Positions 40,035-49,381 of a stretch of 64,000 nucleotides of DNA are shown here, one piece after another. The notes beneath the pieces are model-generated. The model was not told the origin of the DNA, ran no database searches, and saw only the letters and a program-made list of their open reading frames with translations. The position numbers were made by a program, and so were the translations under genes. This DNA comes from Rhizobium sp. 2MFCol3.1. Its GTDB lineage: Bacteria > Pseudomonadota > Alphaproteobacteria > Rhizobiales > Rhizobiaceae. Positions within the stretch are counted from its first letter, which is position 1. Every line of letters starts with the position of its first letter. The stretch is taken from contig NZ_KB898377.1 in NCBI RefSeq assembly GCF_000377565.1, positions 1 to 64,000 on the forward strand, read 5' to 3'.

Positions 40035-40535
40035 ATGGCAGACACGCAGCATATCTTCATGCGCTTTTCGGCGAAGACGTCGGAATGGGCGGGCAAGCCC
40101 GTGACCTTCGTCCTTGCTCTGATCCTGGTGATCCTCTGGGCCGTGACGGGGCCGTTCTTCGATTATTCCGAGACGTGGCAGCTGGTGATCAACACCGGCA
40201 CAACCATCATCACGTTCCTCATGGTTTTCGTGCTGCAGAACGCCCAGACGCGCGATACGCGCGCCATCCAGGCGAAGCTCGACGAGCTGATCCTGACCAG
40301 CCATGCGGAGAACCGTTTCATCGGTATCGAAAACCTCGACGAGGACGACCTGAAGCATCTGGACCGGCTGGTGGCAAAGGCTGCGAAGGGCGGGCAGGCG
40401 GAGAAACAGGCGGCGGCCGATGCCGCGCCGAAATCCACGAAGACGGCAACCGCCGTGCGCAAGAAGATAGATGCCGCGCGTTCGCAGAAGGACAAACGAA
40501 AAACGGCGCCCCGAAAGGCGCCGCAGAAGAGTTGA
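40035..40535 (+). CDS. Low-affinity iron permease family protein
   Basis: A 166-residue protein with two transmembrane helices (about 22-42 and 50-70) in the layout FSAKTSEWAGKPVTFVLALILVILWAVTGPFFDYSETWQLVINTGTTIITFLMVFVLQNAQ, characteristic of small bacterial Fet4-related proteins. It has a long basic, Lys/Ala-rich cytoplasmic tail. Transport of iron is inferred from the family name only. GAGGGAGGCAAAC precedes the ATG. The tail codons also form the purB terminator on the other strand. Confidence 0.8.
   Translation: MADTQHIFMRFSAKTSEWAGKPVTFVLALILVILWAVTGPFFDYSETWQLVINTGTTIITFLMVFVLQNAQTRDTRAIQAKLDELILTSHAENRFIGIENLDEDDLKHLDRLVAKAAKGGQAEKQAAADAAPKSTKTATAVRKKIDAARSQKDKRKTAPRKAPQKS
40499..40524 (-). 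terminator. Intrinsic terminator of purB, inside the convergent gene
   Basis: On the minus strand, the seven-bp stem CGGCGCC/GGCGCCG with a six-base loop is followed by six T. It lies 21 bases after the purB stop, within the last codons of the iron-permease-like gene. Confidence 0.75.
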
Positions 40536-40544
40536 TCAGGTCGA

Positions 40545-41852
<1,308 letters not shown>

Positions 41853-41934
41853 GGCTTCCTGCTTTCGTTCGTAAGGAATGTTGGCGTTCTAAAGGGGAAT
41901 GTTGGCGCCCGTGTAGCAAAGACGCGCGGCAATC

Positions 41935-42432
41935 TCAACGCATGCGTTTCGCAAGCGCGAAACTCGTTGCCAGCAGGCAGACGAGCCCGAGGGGGACGAA
42001 GAGCCGTAAACCGAGCACCATGAACTGGTAGACGGAGCTCGCGCCGGTGAAGATGAGCTGGAAAAACCAGATCACAGATCCTCCCGGTGCATGCCAGCGC
42101 GAGTAGAAAACCCGGTAGTCCATGGCGAAGAGAAACGCCGTCATCAGGATGGTGCAGGCCGCTAGCGCCACGAAGAAGGCGGCGAACCGCGTTTCGATCC
42201 GGCGCTTGTGGGCGAAGAAGCGGCCGAGCATCAGCGCGAACGGCCAGGCAAGCAGGCCGCCGGCGAAATAGAGGATCGCGAGATCGCTGAGGTGGCTGGT
42301 CTCCAGGCCGTTGCGCAGATAGAGCGTGCTCATTGCCGCAGCCAGCATCTGGAGAGCCCAGAGCGGCGCGCCGATGAGCACGGCGGAGTAGGGCGGGTAC
42401 GCAGCCCGTAGCCGGTCTCCCATCAGCGACAC
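41935..42432 (-). CDS. Predicted four-helix membrane protein
   Basis: A 165-residue protein with four hydrophobic segments (about 15-35, 50-70, 82-105 and 125-155) and a basic C-terminus. No recognised domain. The start may be GTG at 42432, with GGGAG four bases upstream, or ATG at 42423. It follows rpe by 13 bases on the same strand, so it is probably in an rpe operon. Function unknown. Confidence 0.65.
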   Translation of the reverse strand: MSLMGDRLRAAYPPYSAVLIGAPLWALQMLAAAMSTLYLRNGLETSHLSDLAILYFAGGLLAWPFALMLGRFFAHKRRIETRFAAFFVALAACTILMTAFLFAMDYRVFYSRWHAPGGSVIWFFQLIFTGASSVYQFMVLGLRLFVPLGLVCLLATSFALAKRMR

Positions 42433-42445
42433 GCCGCTCCCGATA

Positions 42446-43123
42446 TTACTTAGACTGCCCTTCAGCCGCCGTCCGGAGCGCCGAAATCGCCTGCTTGTAG
42501 GCCTCGACCGAGCCGCCCTTGAAGATGGCGGAGCCGGCGACCAGCACGTTGGCGCCCGCCTTGCCGATAACAGGTGCGGTTTCGATCGTCACGCCACCGT
42601 CGACCTCGAGGTCGATCGGCCGGTCACCGATCAGTGACTTGGCGGCGGCGATCTTGTCGGCCATGGCGGGAATGAACTTCTGGCCGCCGAAACCGGGATT
42701 GACCGACATGATGAGGATCAGGTCGATATCATCCAGCACGTTTTCGAAAACGGAGAGCGGTGTTGCCGGATTGAGGGTGACGCCGACCTTCTTGCCGAGA
42801 TTGCGCACGGTCTGCAGCGAGCGGTGCAGATGCGGTCCGGCCTCGGCGTGGATGGTGATCCGGTCGCAGCCGGCCTTGGCGAAGGCTTCGAGATAGTCGT
42901 CGACGGGCGCGATCATCAGGTGGCAATCGAAGGTCGCGTCGGTGTAGGAGCGCAGCGACTTGATGACATCGGGGCCGAAGGAGATATTGGGAACGAAGTG
43001 ACCGTCCATGACGTCAAGGTGGATCCAGTCGGCGCCGGCCGCGGTCACGTCGCGCACCTCCTGGCCGAGCTTGGCGAAGTCGGCGGCCAGAACGGATGGC
43101 GCGATGCGGATGGGCTGGGTCAT
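42446..43123 (-). CDS. rpe: Ribulose-phosphate 3-epimerase
   Basis: Interconverts ribulose 5-phosphate and xylulose 5-phosphate in the pentose phosphate and Calvin pathways. A 225-residue TIM barrel with [48 protein letters not shown] and EVDGGV carrying the metal and catalytic residues. Confidence 0.97.
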   Translation of the reverse strand: MTQPIRIAPSVLAADFAKLGQEVRDVTAAGADWIHLDVMDGHFVPNISFGPDVIKSLRSYTDATFDCHLMIAPVDDYLEAFAKAGCDRITIHAEAGPHLHRSLQTVRNLGKKVGVTLNPATPLSVFENVLDDIDLILIMSVNPGFGGQKFIPAMADKIAAAKSLIGDRPIDLEVDGGVTIETAPVIGKAGANVLVAGSAIFKGGSVEAYKQAISALRTAAEGQSK

Positions 43124-43162
43124 TGTCTCTCTCCGTTGAAGTCGCCTGGGATCAAGCAGGCG

Positions 43163-44245
43163 TTATTGCGCGGGCGCGCTGAAGGGGACGAATGCCCCGG
43201 AGCGCCATTGCATCAGCTGGTAAGGGTTTTGCGACAGCTCGTGGCCGGCGTCGAAGGTGATCTGGCCGAGCACGGTGTCGAACGGCATGCCGCCGAGATG
43301 CTGGGCGACGGGCCGCTCGTCGCTTGCTGCGGCCTGCACCGCCTTGATCGCGATCTCGACCGCGGCATAGGCCGGCAGCACATAGCCTTCCGGCTCAATG
43401 CCTGCGGCGCGGAGCGCCACGCCAGCGGGCGATGCATCGGCGCGGGCGGTATAATCGGGCAGTGTTACGGCCAGCACGCCATCGGCGAGTGGCAGCGGCT
43501 GGTCGGCCGCGCGCATTCCGTCGCCGCCCATCAGGTCAAGCGCGATCTTTTCGGCCTTGGCATCGCGGGCGATAATCGAGACATCGCTGCGGTCGCCGCC
43601 GATGAAGACCTTGGTCGCGCCCGCTCTCTTGAGCCGGCGAACGAGTGCGATCTGCTGCTCCTGGCCGGGGCGGTATGTGTCGGTGAAGACGGGCTTCAGG
43701 CCGTTCTGCTCCAGCGCGTTGCGCACCGCTTCGGTGAGCTCGCGGCCGTGGATCGTGCCGTCCTCGACAAGGGCGATGGGGCTCGACGCCCAGTCGCGCA
43801 GGATGACTTCGATGATCTTCGCGGCCTCGGCGCCATCGGCGGGCGCAAGGCGAAAGAGCGGCCAGCCGTTTTTCAGCGCATCTTCCATGAGAATGCGGGA
43901 GCGCACGGAGACGGTGATGGCCGGGATGTTGGCGTCCTTGAGCTTCGGGAGCGCGCCGTCGAGCGTCTGGCTGCAGAGGAAGCCGATGGCGACCTGGACC
44001 TTGGCCGCGATCAGCGCATCGGCGACGGCGCCGCCGCTATTGTCCTCGCAGGGTTCGTTGACGGTGACGATGGTGTCGCCATCCTGGCGGATCTTCGCCT
44101 CGGCGCCGGCGGCGATCTCAGCGCCCAGCGGCGCGAAACTACCCGTCTGCGGAGCGACGACGCCAATCGTCACGCCGGCTGCATGGCATTCTCCGGCTGC
44201 GACAAGCAGCAGCGGCAGAAGACCTAAGCAACGCGAGATAGTCAT
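43163..44245 (-). CDS. Branched-chain amino acid-type periplasmic binding protein
   Basis: A 360-residue type I periplasmic binding protein with a signal peptide (about 1-22, LLVAAGECHA). The LivK/LivJ-like start GVTIGVVAPQTGSFAPLGAEIAAGAE is clear. Cysteines in NEPCED and FLCSQ may form a disulphide. No permease or ATPase lies nearby, so it is an orphan that would serve a transporter elsewhere or act in sensing. The ligand is unknown. Confidence 0.85.
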   Translation of the reverse strand: MTISRCLGLLPLLLVAAGECHAAGVTIGVVAPQTGSFAPLGAEIAAGAEAKIRQDGDTIVTVNEPCEDNSGGAVADALIAAKVQVAIGFLCSQTLDGALPKLKDANIPAITVSVRSRILMEDALKNGWPLFRLAPADGAEAAKIIEVILRDWASSPIALVEDGTIHGRELTEAVRNALEQNGLKPVFTDTYRPGQEQQIALVRRLKRAGATKVFIGGDRSDVSIIARDAKAEKIALDLMGGDGMRAADQPLPLADGVLAVTLPDYTARADASPAGVALRAAGIEPEGYVLPAYAAVEIAIKAVQAAASDERPVAQHLGGMPFDTVLGQITFDAGHELSQNPYQLMQWRSGAFVPFSAPAQ

Positions 44246-44412
44246 GAAAGATGCACGCCCCAACCGTTTATTCCTGCTCTTTTATCCGTCCGGAATGGAT
44301 CGTCAAAGAAAAACGCGCGGATTGGTCGCTTTTCGGCATCGGTTTGTAGAAAAGATAACCTATGACCGTCATAATGCGCGCGAAATGCGTGTGTTCGTGG
44401 AGTGAAATTTTG

Positions 44413-44904
44413 TTGAGCAAGCAACCGATCGATCCCGGCCTTTACAGGGACGCGATGAGCCGCTTCGGCGGGCACGTTCAGTTGGTGACGACCGCGGTCG
44501 GCGACCAGCGGCGCGGGGTGACGATCACGGCGGCTTGTTCGGTCTCGGACAGCCCGGCGACGGTGCTGGTGTGCCTCAACAACAGCAACCCGAAGAACGA
44601 GATCTTCTTCCGCAGCGGCATCTTCGCGCTGAATACGCTCGGCGCGCATCATCAGGCGCTGGCCGACGCGTTTTCCGGGCGCACGAAGATGGAGGACGGC
44701 GATCGTTTCTCCACGGGGCGTTTCGACAAGCTCGTCACCGGTGCGCCAGTGCTCATGGACGCGCTCGCCTCCTTCGATTGCCGCGTGACGGAGATCAAGG
44801 AGATGACGACGCATCACATCATCTTCGGCGAAGTCATGGCGGTGCGGTTCGACGAGGCGAAGCCGGCGCTGTTTTACATGAACCGCGATTATTACAGCCT
44901 GTAG
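44413..44904 (+). CDS. Flavin reductase-like FMN-binding protein
   Basis: A 163-residue member of the flavin reductase (HpaC/RutF) fold: YRDAMSRFGGHVQLVTTAVGDQRRGVTITAACSVSDSPATVLVCLN, then GIFALNTLGAHHQALADAFSG. Such enzymes give reduced flavin to two-component monooxygenases. None is adjacent. TTG at 44413 with GGAG ten bases upstream gives a typical family start; an in-frame ATG at 44362 would add 17 atypical residues. Confidence 0.82.
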   Translation: MSKQPIDPGLYRDAMSRFGGHVQLVTTAVGDQRRGVTITAACSVSDSPATVLVCLNNSNPKNEIFFRSGIFALNTLGAHHQALADAFSGRTKMEDGDRFSTGRFDKLVTGAPVLMDALASFDCRVTEIKEMTTHHIIFGEVMAVRFDEAKPALFYMNRDYYSL

Positions 44905-44916
44905 AGCGAGCTTTTC

Positions 44917-45234
44917 ATGGACGCGGCCGAAATCGAAGAGATGTTTCAGGGGCTTGGTCCTGTTACCATCAAGCGCATGTTCGGCGGCAAGGGGATTTAT
45001 CACCTCGGCCGGATCATCGCGCTAGAGTTTCGCGGCGACATGCTTTTGAAGGCCGATGACGTCAGTTCGCCCGCCTTCGCCGAGGCCGGCGCCAGCCAGT
45101 GGACCTATGAGGGCAAGAGCGGCAAGCCGGTGAAGATGCCGTACTGGTCGATCCCCGAGGATGCCTATGACGATCCCGATCTGATGGCGGGATGGGTGCG
45201 GCTGGCTTACGAGGCGGCGATGCGGGCGGAGTGA
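44917..45234 (+). CDS. TfoX N-terminal domain protein
   Basis: A 105-residue protein with the TfoX_N layout: GLGPVTIKRMFGGKGIYHLGRIIALEF, then LLKADDVSSPAFAEAGASQWTYEGKSGKPVKMPYWSIPEDAYDDPDLM. TfoX regulates competence in Haemophilus, but stand-alone N-domain proteins in alphaproteobacteria have no clear function. It lies 12 bases after the flavin reductase and is likely cotranscribed. Confidence 0.85.
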   Translation: MDAAEIEEMFQGLGPVTIKRMFGGKGIYHLGRIIALEFRGDMLLKADDVSSPAFAEAGASQWTYEGKSGKPVKMPYWSIPEDAYDDPDLMAGWVRLAYEAAMRAE

Positions 45235-45259
45235 TCGGCCGCGCTTTCAAACTTCAATT

Positions 45260-45679
45260 CTAGAACTGTTCCGGGCCGAGATGGCCGATGGCTGCCTCAG
45301 CGAAGGCCGAGAGCGGCTGCGGCAGATCGTTACGCGAGAACCAGCCGAAGTCCGACAGCTTTTCGGGCTCGGTCAAGGCCGGTTCTCCGGTATAGTCTTC
45401 TGCGATGTAGAGAAGCGAGATCCAGTGCTGGCGGTCGGCGTCGCTGATCACTTCGGTCTGGCCAAGAAGGCTGACCCGACCGATTTCAAGGCCGCTTTCT
45501 TCCTCGGCCTCGCGTTTCGCCGCCTGTTCGGCCGGCTCCATATGATCCACCTTGCCGCCCACGATGCTCCAGTGGCCGGCTTCGGGCGCCTTGACGCGCT
45601 TGTAGAGGAGGATCTTTCTGTGGCGCAGGATTACCAATCCTACGCCGAGACCCGGAAAATCAATGCCGGGGCTGCCCAT
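45260..45679 (-). CDS. Nudix hydrolase
   Basis: A 139-residue MutT-like protein. The Nudix box is intact, running from GGKVDHMEPAEQAAKREAEE into ESGLEI (the GX5EX7REVXEEXGU pattern). It hydrolyses nucleoside diphosphate-X compounds; the substrate (oxidised dNTP, NADH or ADP-ribose) cannot be assigned. It starts four bases after the stop of the upstream DEAD-box gene on the same strand. Confidence 0.88.
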   Translation of the reverse strand: MGSPGIDFPGLGVGLVILRHRKILLYKRVKAPEAGHWSIVGGKVDHMEPAEQAAKREAEEESGLEIGRVSLLGQTEVISDADRQHWISLLYIAEDYTGEPALTEPEKLSDFGWFSRNDLPQPLSAFAEAAIGHLGPEQF

Positions 45680-45683
45680 CCTA

Positions 45684-47258
45684 TCAGATCTTGGCGTTTG
45701 CCGTGATCAGCATGAAGGCGGGGATGTCGTCGCCGAAGCCAACTGGCGTCGGGCCGTCATCGTGGTCGCGGTAGCGGCGGCGGTCGCGATTGTCATCGTT
45801 AGCCGGATAAGGGCGACGGTCGCGCGCATTGTTGTTCTGTCTGTTGTTTTCTGCTTTGCGCTCTTGCTTCACGCTTTCGACCCTTGCTGGTGCGGCTTGT
45901 ACCGGTGCGGCTGCTGTTTCGATCGTCTCGACGCCATTATCCTCGGCGGCGATATCAGATTTATGACCCGAACGATTTCTGCCGCGGCCACGGTCCTTAT
46001 CCCGCTCACGGCCGCCCTTGCGGCGCGAGCGATCGTCGTCGCGGCTCGGCTCGGCCGGCGGCAACGACGAGAGATCGCCATTGTGCCATTCGATCTTCTC
46101 ACCGATCAGCTTTTCGATCGCGTCGGTGAACTTCTGGTCGCGGCTGGTGACGATGGTAAAAGCAGAGCCTGCACGGCCTGCGCGGCCGGTACGGCCGATG
46201 CGATGCACGTAGTCATCCGCGTGGATGGGCACATCGAAATTGAAGACGTGGCTGACATCGGGGATGTCGAGACCACGGGCCGCGACGTCGGAGGCCACCA
46301 GAAGCTGGAGCTGGCCGTCGCGGAAATTCTGCAGCATGGTCGTGCGCGAACGCTGGTCCATGTCGCCATGCAGCGCGCCGACGGAGAAGCCGTGACGTTC
46401 CAGCGAGCGGAACAGATCGGCGACGTCCTTCTTGCGGTTGCAGAAGATGATGGCGTTCTTCAGCTCTTCCTGGGCACGGATGAGGTCGCGCAGCGTCGAA
46501 CGCTTTTCGTAATCCTTGCCATGCGCCGCGACGAAGCGCTGCGTGATGGTCTTGGATGCCGAGGCGGGCTTGGCGACTTCGACGCGTTCCGGGTTCTGAA
46601 GGAAGCGGTCGGCCAGCTTCTGGATTTCCGGCGGCATGGTGGCCGAGAAGAACAGCGTCTGGCGGGTGAACGGGATCATCTTGGCGATGCGTTCGATATC
46701 GGGAATGAAGCCCATGTCGAGCATGCGGTCGGCTTCGTCGATGACGAAGATCTCGACGCCGCTCATCAGGAGCTTGCCGCGCTCGAAATGGTCAAGCAGG
46801 CGGCCGGGGGTGCAGATGAGAACATCGGCGCCGCGCTCGAGCTTGCGATCCTGCTCTTCGAACGAAACGCCGCCGATCAGAAGCGCGACGTTGAGGCGGT
46901 GGTTCTTGCCGTACTTCTCGAAGTTCTCAGCCACCTGGGCGGCGAGTTCGCGGGTCGGCTCGAGGATCAGCGTGCGCGGCATGCGAGCGCGGGCGCGGCC
47001 CTTCTCAAGCAGCGACAGCATCGGCAGAACGAAGGAGGCGGTCTTGCCGGTGCCCGTCTGTGCGATGCCGCAAATGTCGCGGCGCTGAAGCGCAAACGGA
47101 ATCGCGCCAGCCTGAATAGGTGTTGGCACCGTGTAGCCCGCGTCGGTGACAGCGGAAAGCACTTTTTGGCTCAAGCCAAGATCAGCAAATGTCGTCAAAG
47201 GGAAAACTGTTTCCGTTCCGGTTCGGCCAGGCTCAGGCTTGAGTCGGCGGGATTGCAT
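45684..47258 (-). CDS. DEAD-box RNA helicase, RhlE-like
   Basis: A helicase of about 524 residues. The Q motif is TFADLGLSQKVLSAVTDAGYTVPTPIQ, with AQTGTGKT, PTRELAAQV, DEAD (VIDEADRMLDMGF), SATMP, and HRIGRTGRAGRAG. The C-terminal 130 residues are low-complexity and Arg/Asp-rich, probably binding RNA. Likely roles are ribosome assembly or mRNA decay. The start is uncertain: ATG at 47258 lacks a good ribosome site, and TTG at 47198 (TTFADLGLS) is also plausible. Nudix gene follows immediately. Confidence 0.92.
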   Translation of the reverse strand: MQSRRLKPEPGRTGTETVFPLTTFADLGLSQKVLSAVTDAGYTVPTPIQAGAIPFALQRRDICGIAQTGTGKTASFVLPMLSLLEKGRARARMPRTLILEPTRELAAQVAENFEKYGKNHRLNVALLIGGVSFEEQDRKLERGADVLICTPGRLLDHFERGKLLMSGVEIFVIDEADRMLDMGFIPDIERIAKMIPFTRQTLFFSATMPPEIQKLADRFLQNPERVEVAKPASASKTITQRFVAAHGKDYEKRSTLRDLIRAQEELKNAIIFCNRKKDVADLFRSLERHGFSVGALHGDMDQRSRTTMLQNFRDGQLQLLVASDVAARGLDIPDVSHVFNFDVPIHADDYVHRIGRTGRAGRAGSAFTIVTSRDQKFTDAIEKLIGEKIEWHNGDLSSLPPAEPSRDDDRSRRKGGRERDKDRGRGRNRSGHKSDIAAEDNGVETIETAAAPVQAAPARVESVKQERKAENNRQNNNARDRRPYPANDDNRDRRRYRDHDDGPTPVGFGDDIPAFMLITANAKI

Positions 47259-47356
47259 GCCGCAATGCAGCGCCACATAGGCTGAAACGGTTGAGAAGTC
47301 AAGGAACCGACGCGGTCTCAGGGTTGTTGAGGTAAAACCACGGTTAGCGGGATCGT

Positions 47357-48664
47357 TCAGTTTATATAGCTGGCGAGTTTCGTGCCGGCGCTGATGAAGT
47401 AGATCGGGTCGACGGCACGCCCATTCTGGCGCACTTCATAATGCAGATGCGTGCCCGTGGAGCGCCCGGTGCTGCCGGCGAGACCGATCGTATCCTCACG
47501 GCCGACGGTGTCGCCGACCTTGACCAGAATTTCGGACATGTGGCCGTAGCGGGTGGAGATGCCGTTGCCGTGGTCGATCTCGACCATGTTGCCATAACCG
47601 CCGGTCCAGCCGGCCGTGACCACCTTGCCGGGCGCGGTTGGGCGCACCTTTTCGCCGGGTGCGAAGCGGAAATCGACGCCGGAATGCAGCGCCAGCCGAC
47701 CGAGGAATGGATCGCGGCGGTTGCCAAAGGGGCTGGTGATTTCCTTGCCGATGGCGGGGTTCTGGAAGGGAAGCGACGAGGCGGTGTTGCGCACGGTTTC
47801 GAGCCGGGTGAGGGCGGTGTCGAGCTGTGCCAGCGAATTGTCGAAGTCGTCGCCGCTCTCGGGCTCGACATAGGGGCCGCCGACGGCGCTGTCTTCATCC
47901 TGCTTTGCGCTCGCCGTCTCCGAGGGGACGCGGATCTGGAAGCGGGTCAGCACGTTGGAGATCGCAGCCGATGCGTCAGTCGCATCCGTCGTCAGCTGGC
48001 TGACACGATCGCGCTGGCGCTGCTCGATCCCCTTGAGCGACAGTGTCACCTTGGAGAAGACGCGGTCGGCGCGGTCGCCCATGGTCTCACGGGCCGGCAC
48101 GTAGGAGAGCGTCGAGTTATCAGGCGTCACGTCAGCCGGCGTTGCGTCGCCGGCGAGCTGCCGCTCGATCGCCTGCATGGCGGCGGGCAGTTCGGCGCGC
48201 TTGCCTTTGGTTTCGGGCGCATAGGCGGAGGCGGGCGTTTCGGTCTTGGCGTCGAGGCCGGAACTTTCGGCGCGGTCGAGCAACTGGCCGAGCTTGCCGC
48301 GGCGCGAGGTCAGCGCCTGCTGCTGCTCCATCAGCTTGTCGACCTTGTCTTCCACGACCTGCTGGTCGAGCAGCTGGCGGGAGGTGACACGATCGACCTG
48401 GGCGCGCAGTGCCGCGATGCGATCCTCGTAGTCATGCTGCATGCGCGCCTGGCGCGCCATGGTTGCGCCGATCAGGTCGTCGCGCAGCACGAGATAGGAG
48501 GTGGCGAGCAGGTAGCCGATGGCGAAAACGCCGACGAAGCAGACCGCGATTGCTGCCATCCAAGGCTTGACGGTCAGGTGACGAACCCGATCGCCGCTGG
48601 CAAGGATCAGGATATGCTCCTGTTTTTGCTTGCCGAATACGCGGTTCTGCTGTGTGTGCGTCAC
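47357..48664 (-). CDS. M23 family (LytM-type) peptidoglycan endopeptidase
   Basis: A 435-residue envelope protein: short cytoplasmic N-terminus, one transmembrane helix (about 37-60), coiled coil (about 70-125), disordered middle, and C-terminal LytM domain (about 325-425). Zinc-site motifs are HSGVDF and HLHYEV; PFGNRRDPFLGR also fits. It probably trims or helps remodel cell-wall cross-links at growth or division sites. The GTG start has GGGAG nine bases upstream. A CtrA-like motif lies in its promoter region. Confidence 0.92.
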   Translation of the reverse strand: MTHTQQNRVFGKQKQEHILILASGDRVRHLTVKPWMAAIAVCFVGVFAIGYLLATSYLVLRDDLIGATMARQARMQHDYEDRIAALRAQVDRVTSRQLLDQQVVEDKVDKLMEQQQALTSRRGKLGQLLDRAESSGLDAKTETPASAYAPETKGKRAELPAAMQAIERQLAGDATPADVTPDNSTLSYVPARETMGDRADRVFSKVTLSLKGIEQRQRDRVSQLTTDATDASAAISNVLTRFQIRVPSETASAKQDEDSAVGGPYVEPESGDDFDNSLAQLDTALTRLETVRNTASSLPFQNPAIGKEITSPFGNRRDPFLGRLALHSGVDFRFAPGEKVRPTAPGKVVTAGWTGGYGNMVEIDHGNGISTRYGHMSEILVKVGDTVGREDTIGLAGSTGRSTGTHLHYEVRQNGRAVDPIYFISAGTKLASYIN

Positions 48665-48721
48665 GGAGACTCTCCCAACTCACGGACCTGCCTGAATTGG
48701 GTCGATTACATACTGTTAAGG

Positions 48722-48736
48722 TTAATAAAGCCTTAG
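48722..48736. promoter_or_regulatory. CtrA-like motif upstream of the M23 peptidase gene
   Basis: TTAA (48722-48725), seven bases, TTAG (48733-48736): one base from the TTAA-N7-TTAA CtrA half-site pair. It lies in an AT-rich stretch about 60 bases before the GTG start. Such short motifs arise by chance in AT-rich DNA. Confidence 0.25.
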
Positions 48737-48789
48737 ATTTGGCCTTATTCAACGCATGGGCGAATTTTTGGGATTTACTCTCGCCACAC

Positions 48790-49263
48790 TCAGGAGGCGA
48801 GATTCTTGACCGCCGTCAGCACGGTTTCGGCGTGGCCCGCGACCTTGACCTTCTGCCAGATCGTGGCGATCGTGCCATCGGGACGGATCAGGAATGTCGT
48901 GCGCTCCACGCCCATGTAGGTGCGGCCGTACATGCTCTTCTGTTTCCAGACGCCGTAGGCTTCGAGCGTGGTCTTCTCCTCGTCGGCCGCGAGCGTCACA
49001 CCGAGCTTGTGCTTCTTGATGAAGCGATCATGGCAGGCAGCCGAATCCGGTGACATGCCGATAACCGCCGCGCCGGCCTTTTCGAATTCGTCTGCAAGGG
49101 CGGTGAAGGCAATCGATTCGGTCGTGCAGCCTGAGGTGTCGTCCTTCGGATAAAAGAAAAGAACCAATGCCTTGCCGCGGAAATCCGTCAGCTTCACGCG
49201 TCCGCCGCTATCGCGCGGGAGATCGAAGTCGGGCGCGCTGGAGCCGATGCTGAGTTCCGCCAT
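48790..49263 (-). CDS. bcp: Peroxiredoxin, BCP/PrxQ family
   Basis: A thiol peroxidase of 157 residues that reduces hydroperoxides. The peroxidatic site is FFYPKDDTSGCTTES, with Cys in SGCT. The resolving Cys usually five residues later is absent (TTESIAF), so it would be a one-Cys type or use a distal Cys in SAACHDRF. The ATG at 49263 begins MAELSIGSSAPDFDLP, with AAAGG upstream. Confidence 0.92.
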   Translation of the reverse strand: MAELSIGSSAPDFDLPRDSGGRVKLTDFRGKALVLFFYPKDDTSGCTTESIAFTALADEFEKAGAAVIGMSPDSAACHDRFIKKHKLGVTLAADEEKTTLEAYGVWKQKSMYGRTYMGVERTTFLIRPDGTIATIWQKVKVAGHAETVLTAVKNLAS

Positions 49264-49381
49264 GGGGAAACCTTTCTTTTGCCGGGTTTGTGGATAAGAG
49301 GTGATTTGCCAGATATATATTGGACAAATCACCGTCCAGCCAGTCTGGTCCAATCACAGAACAGGGAGACAGGCGAGGCGC

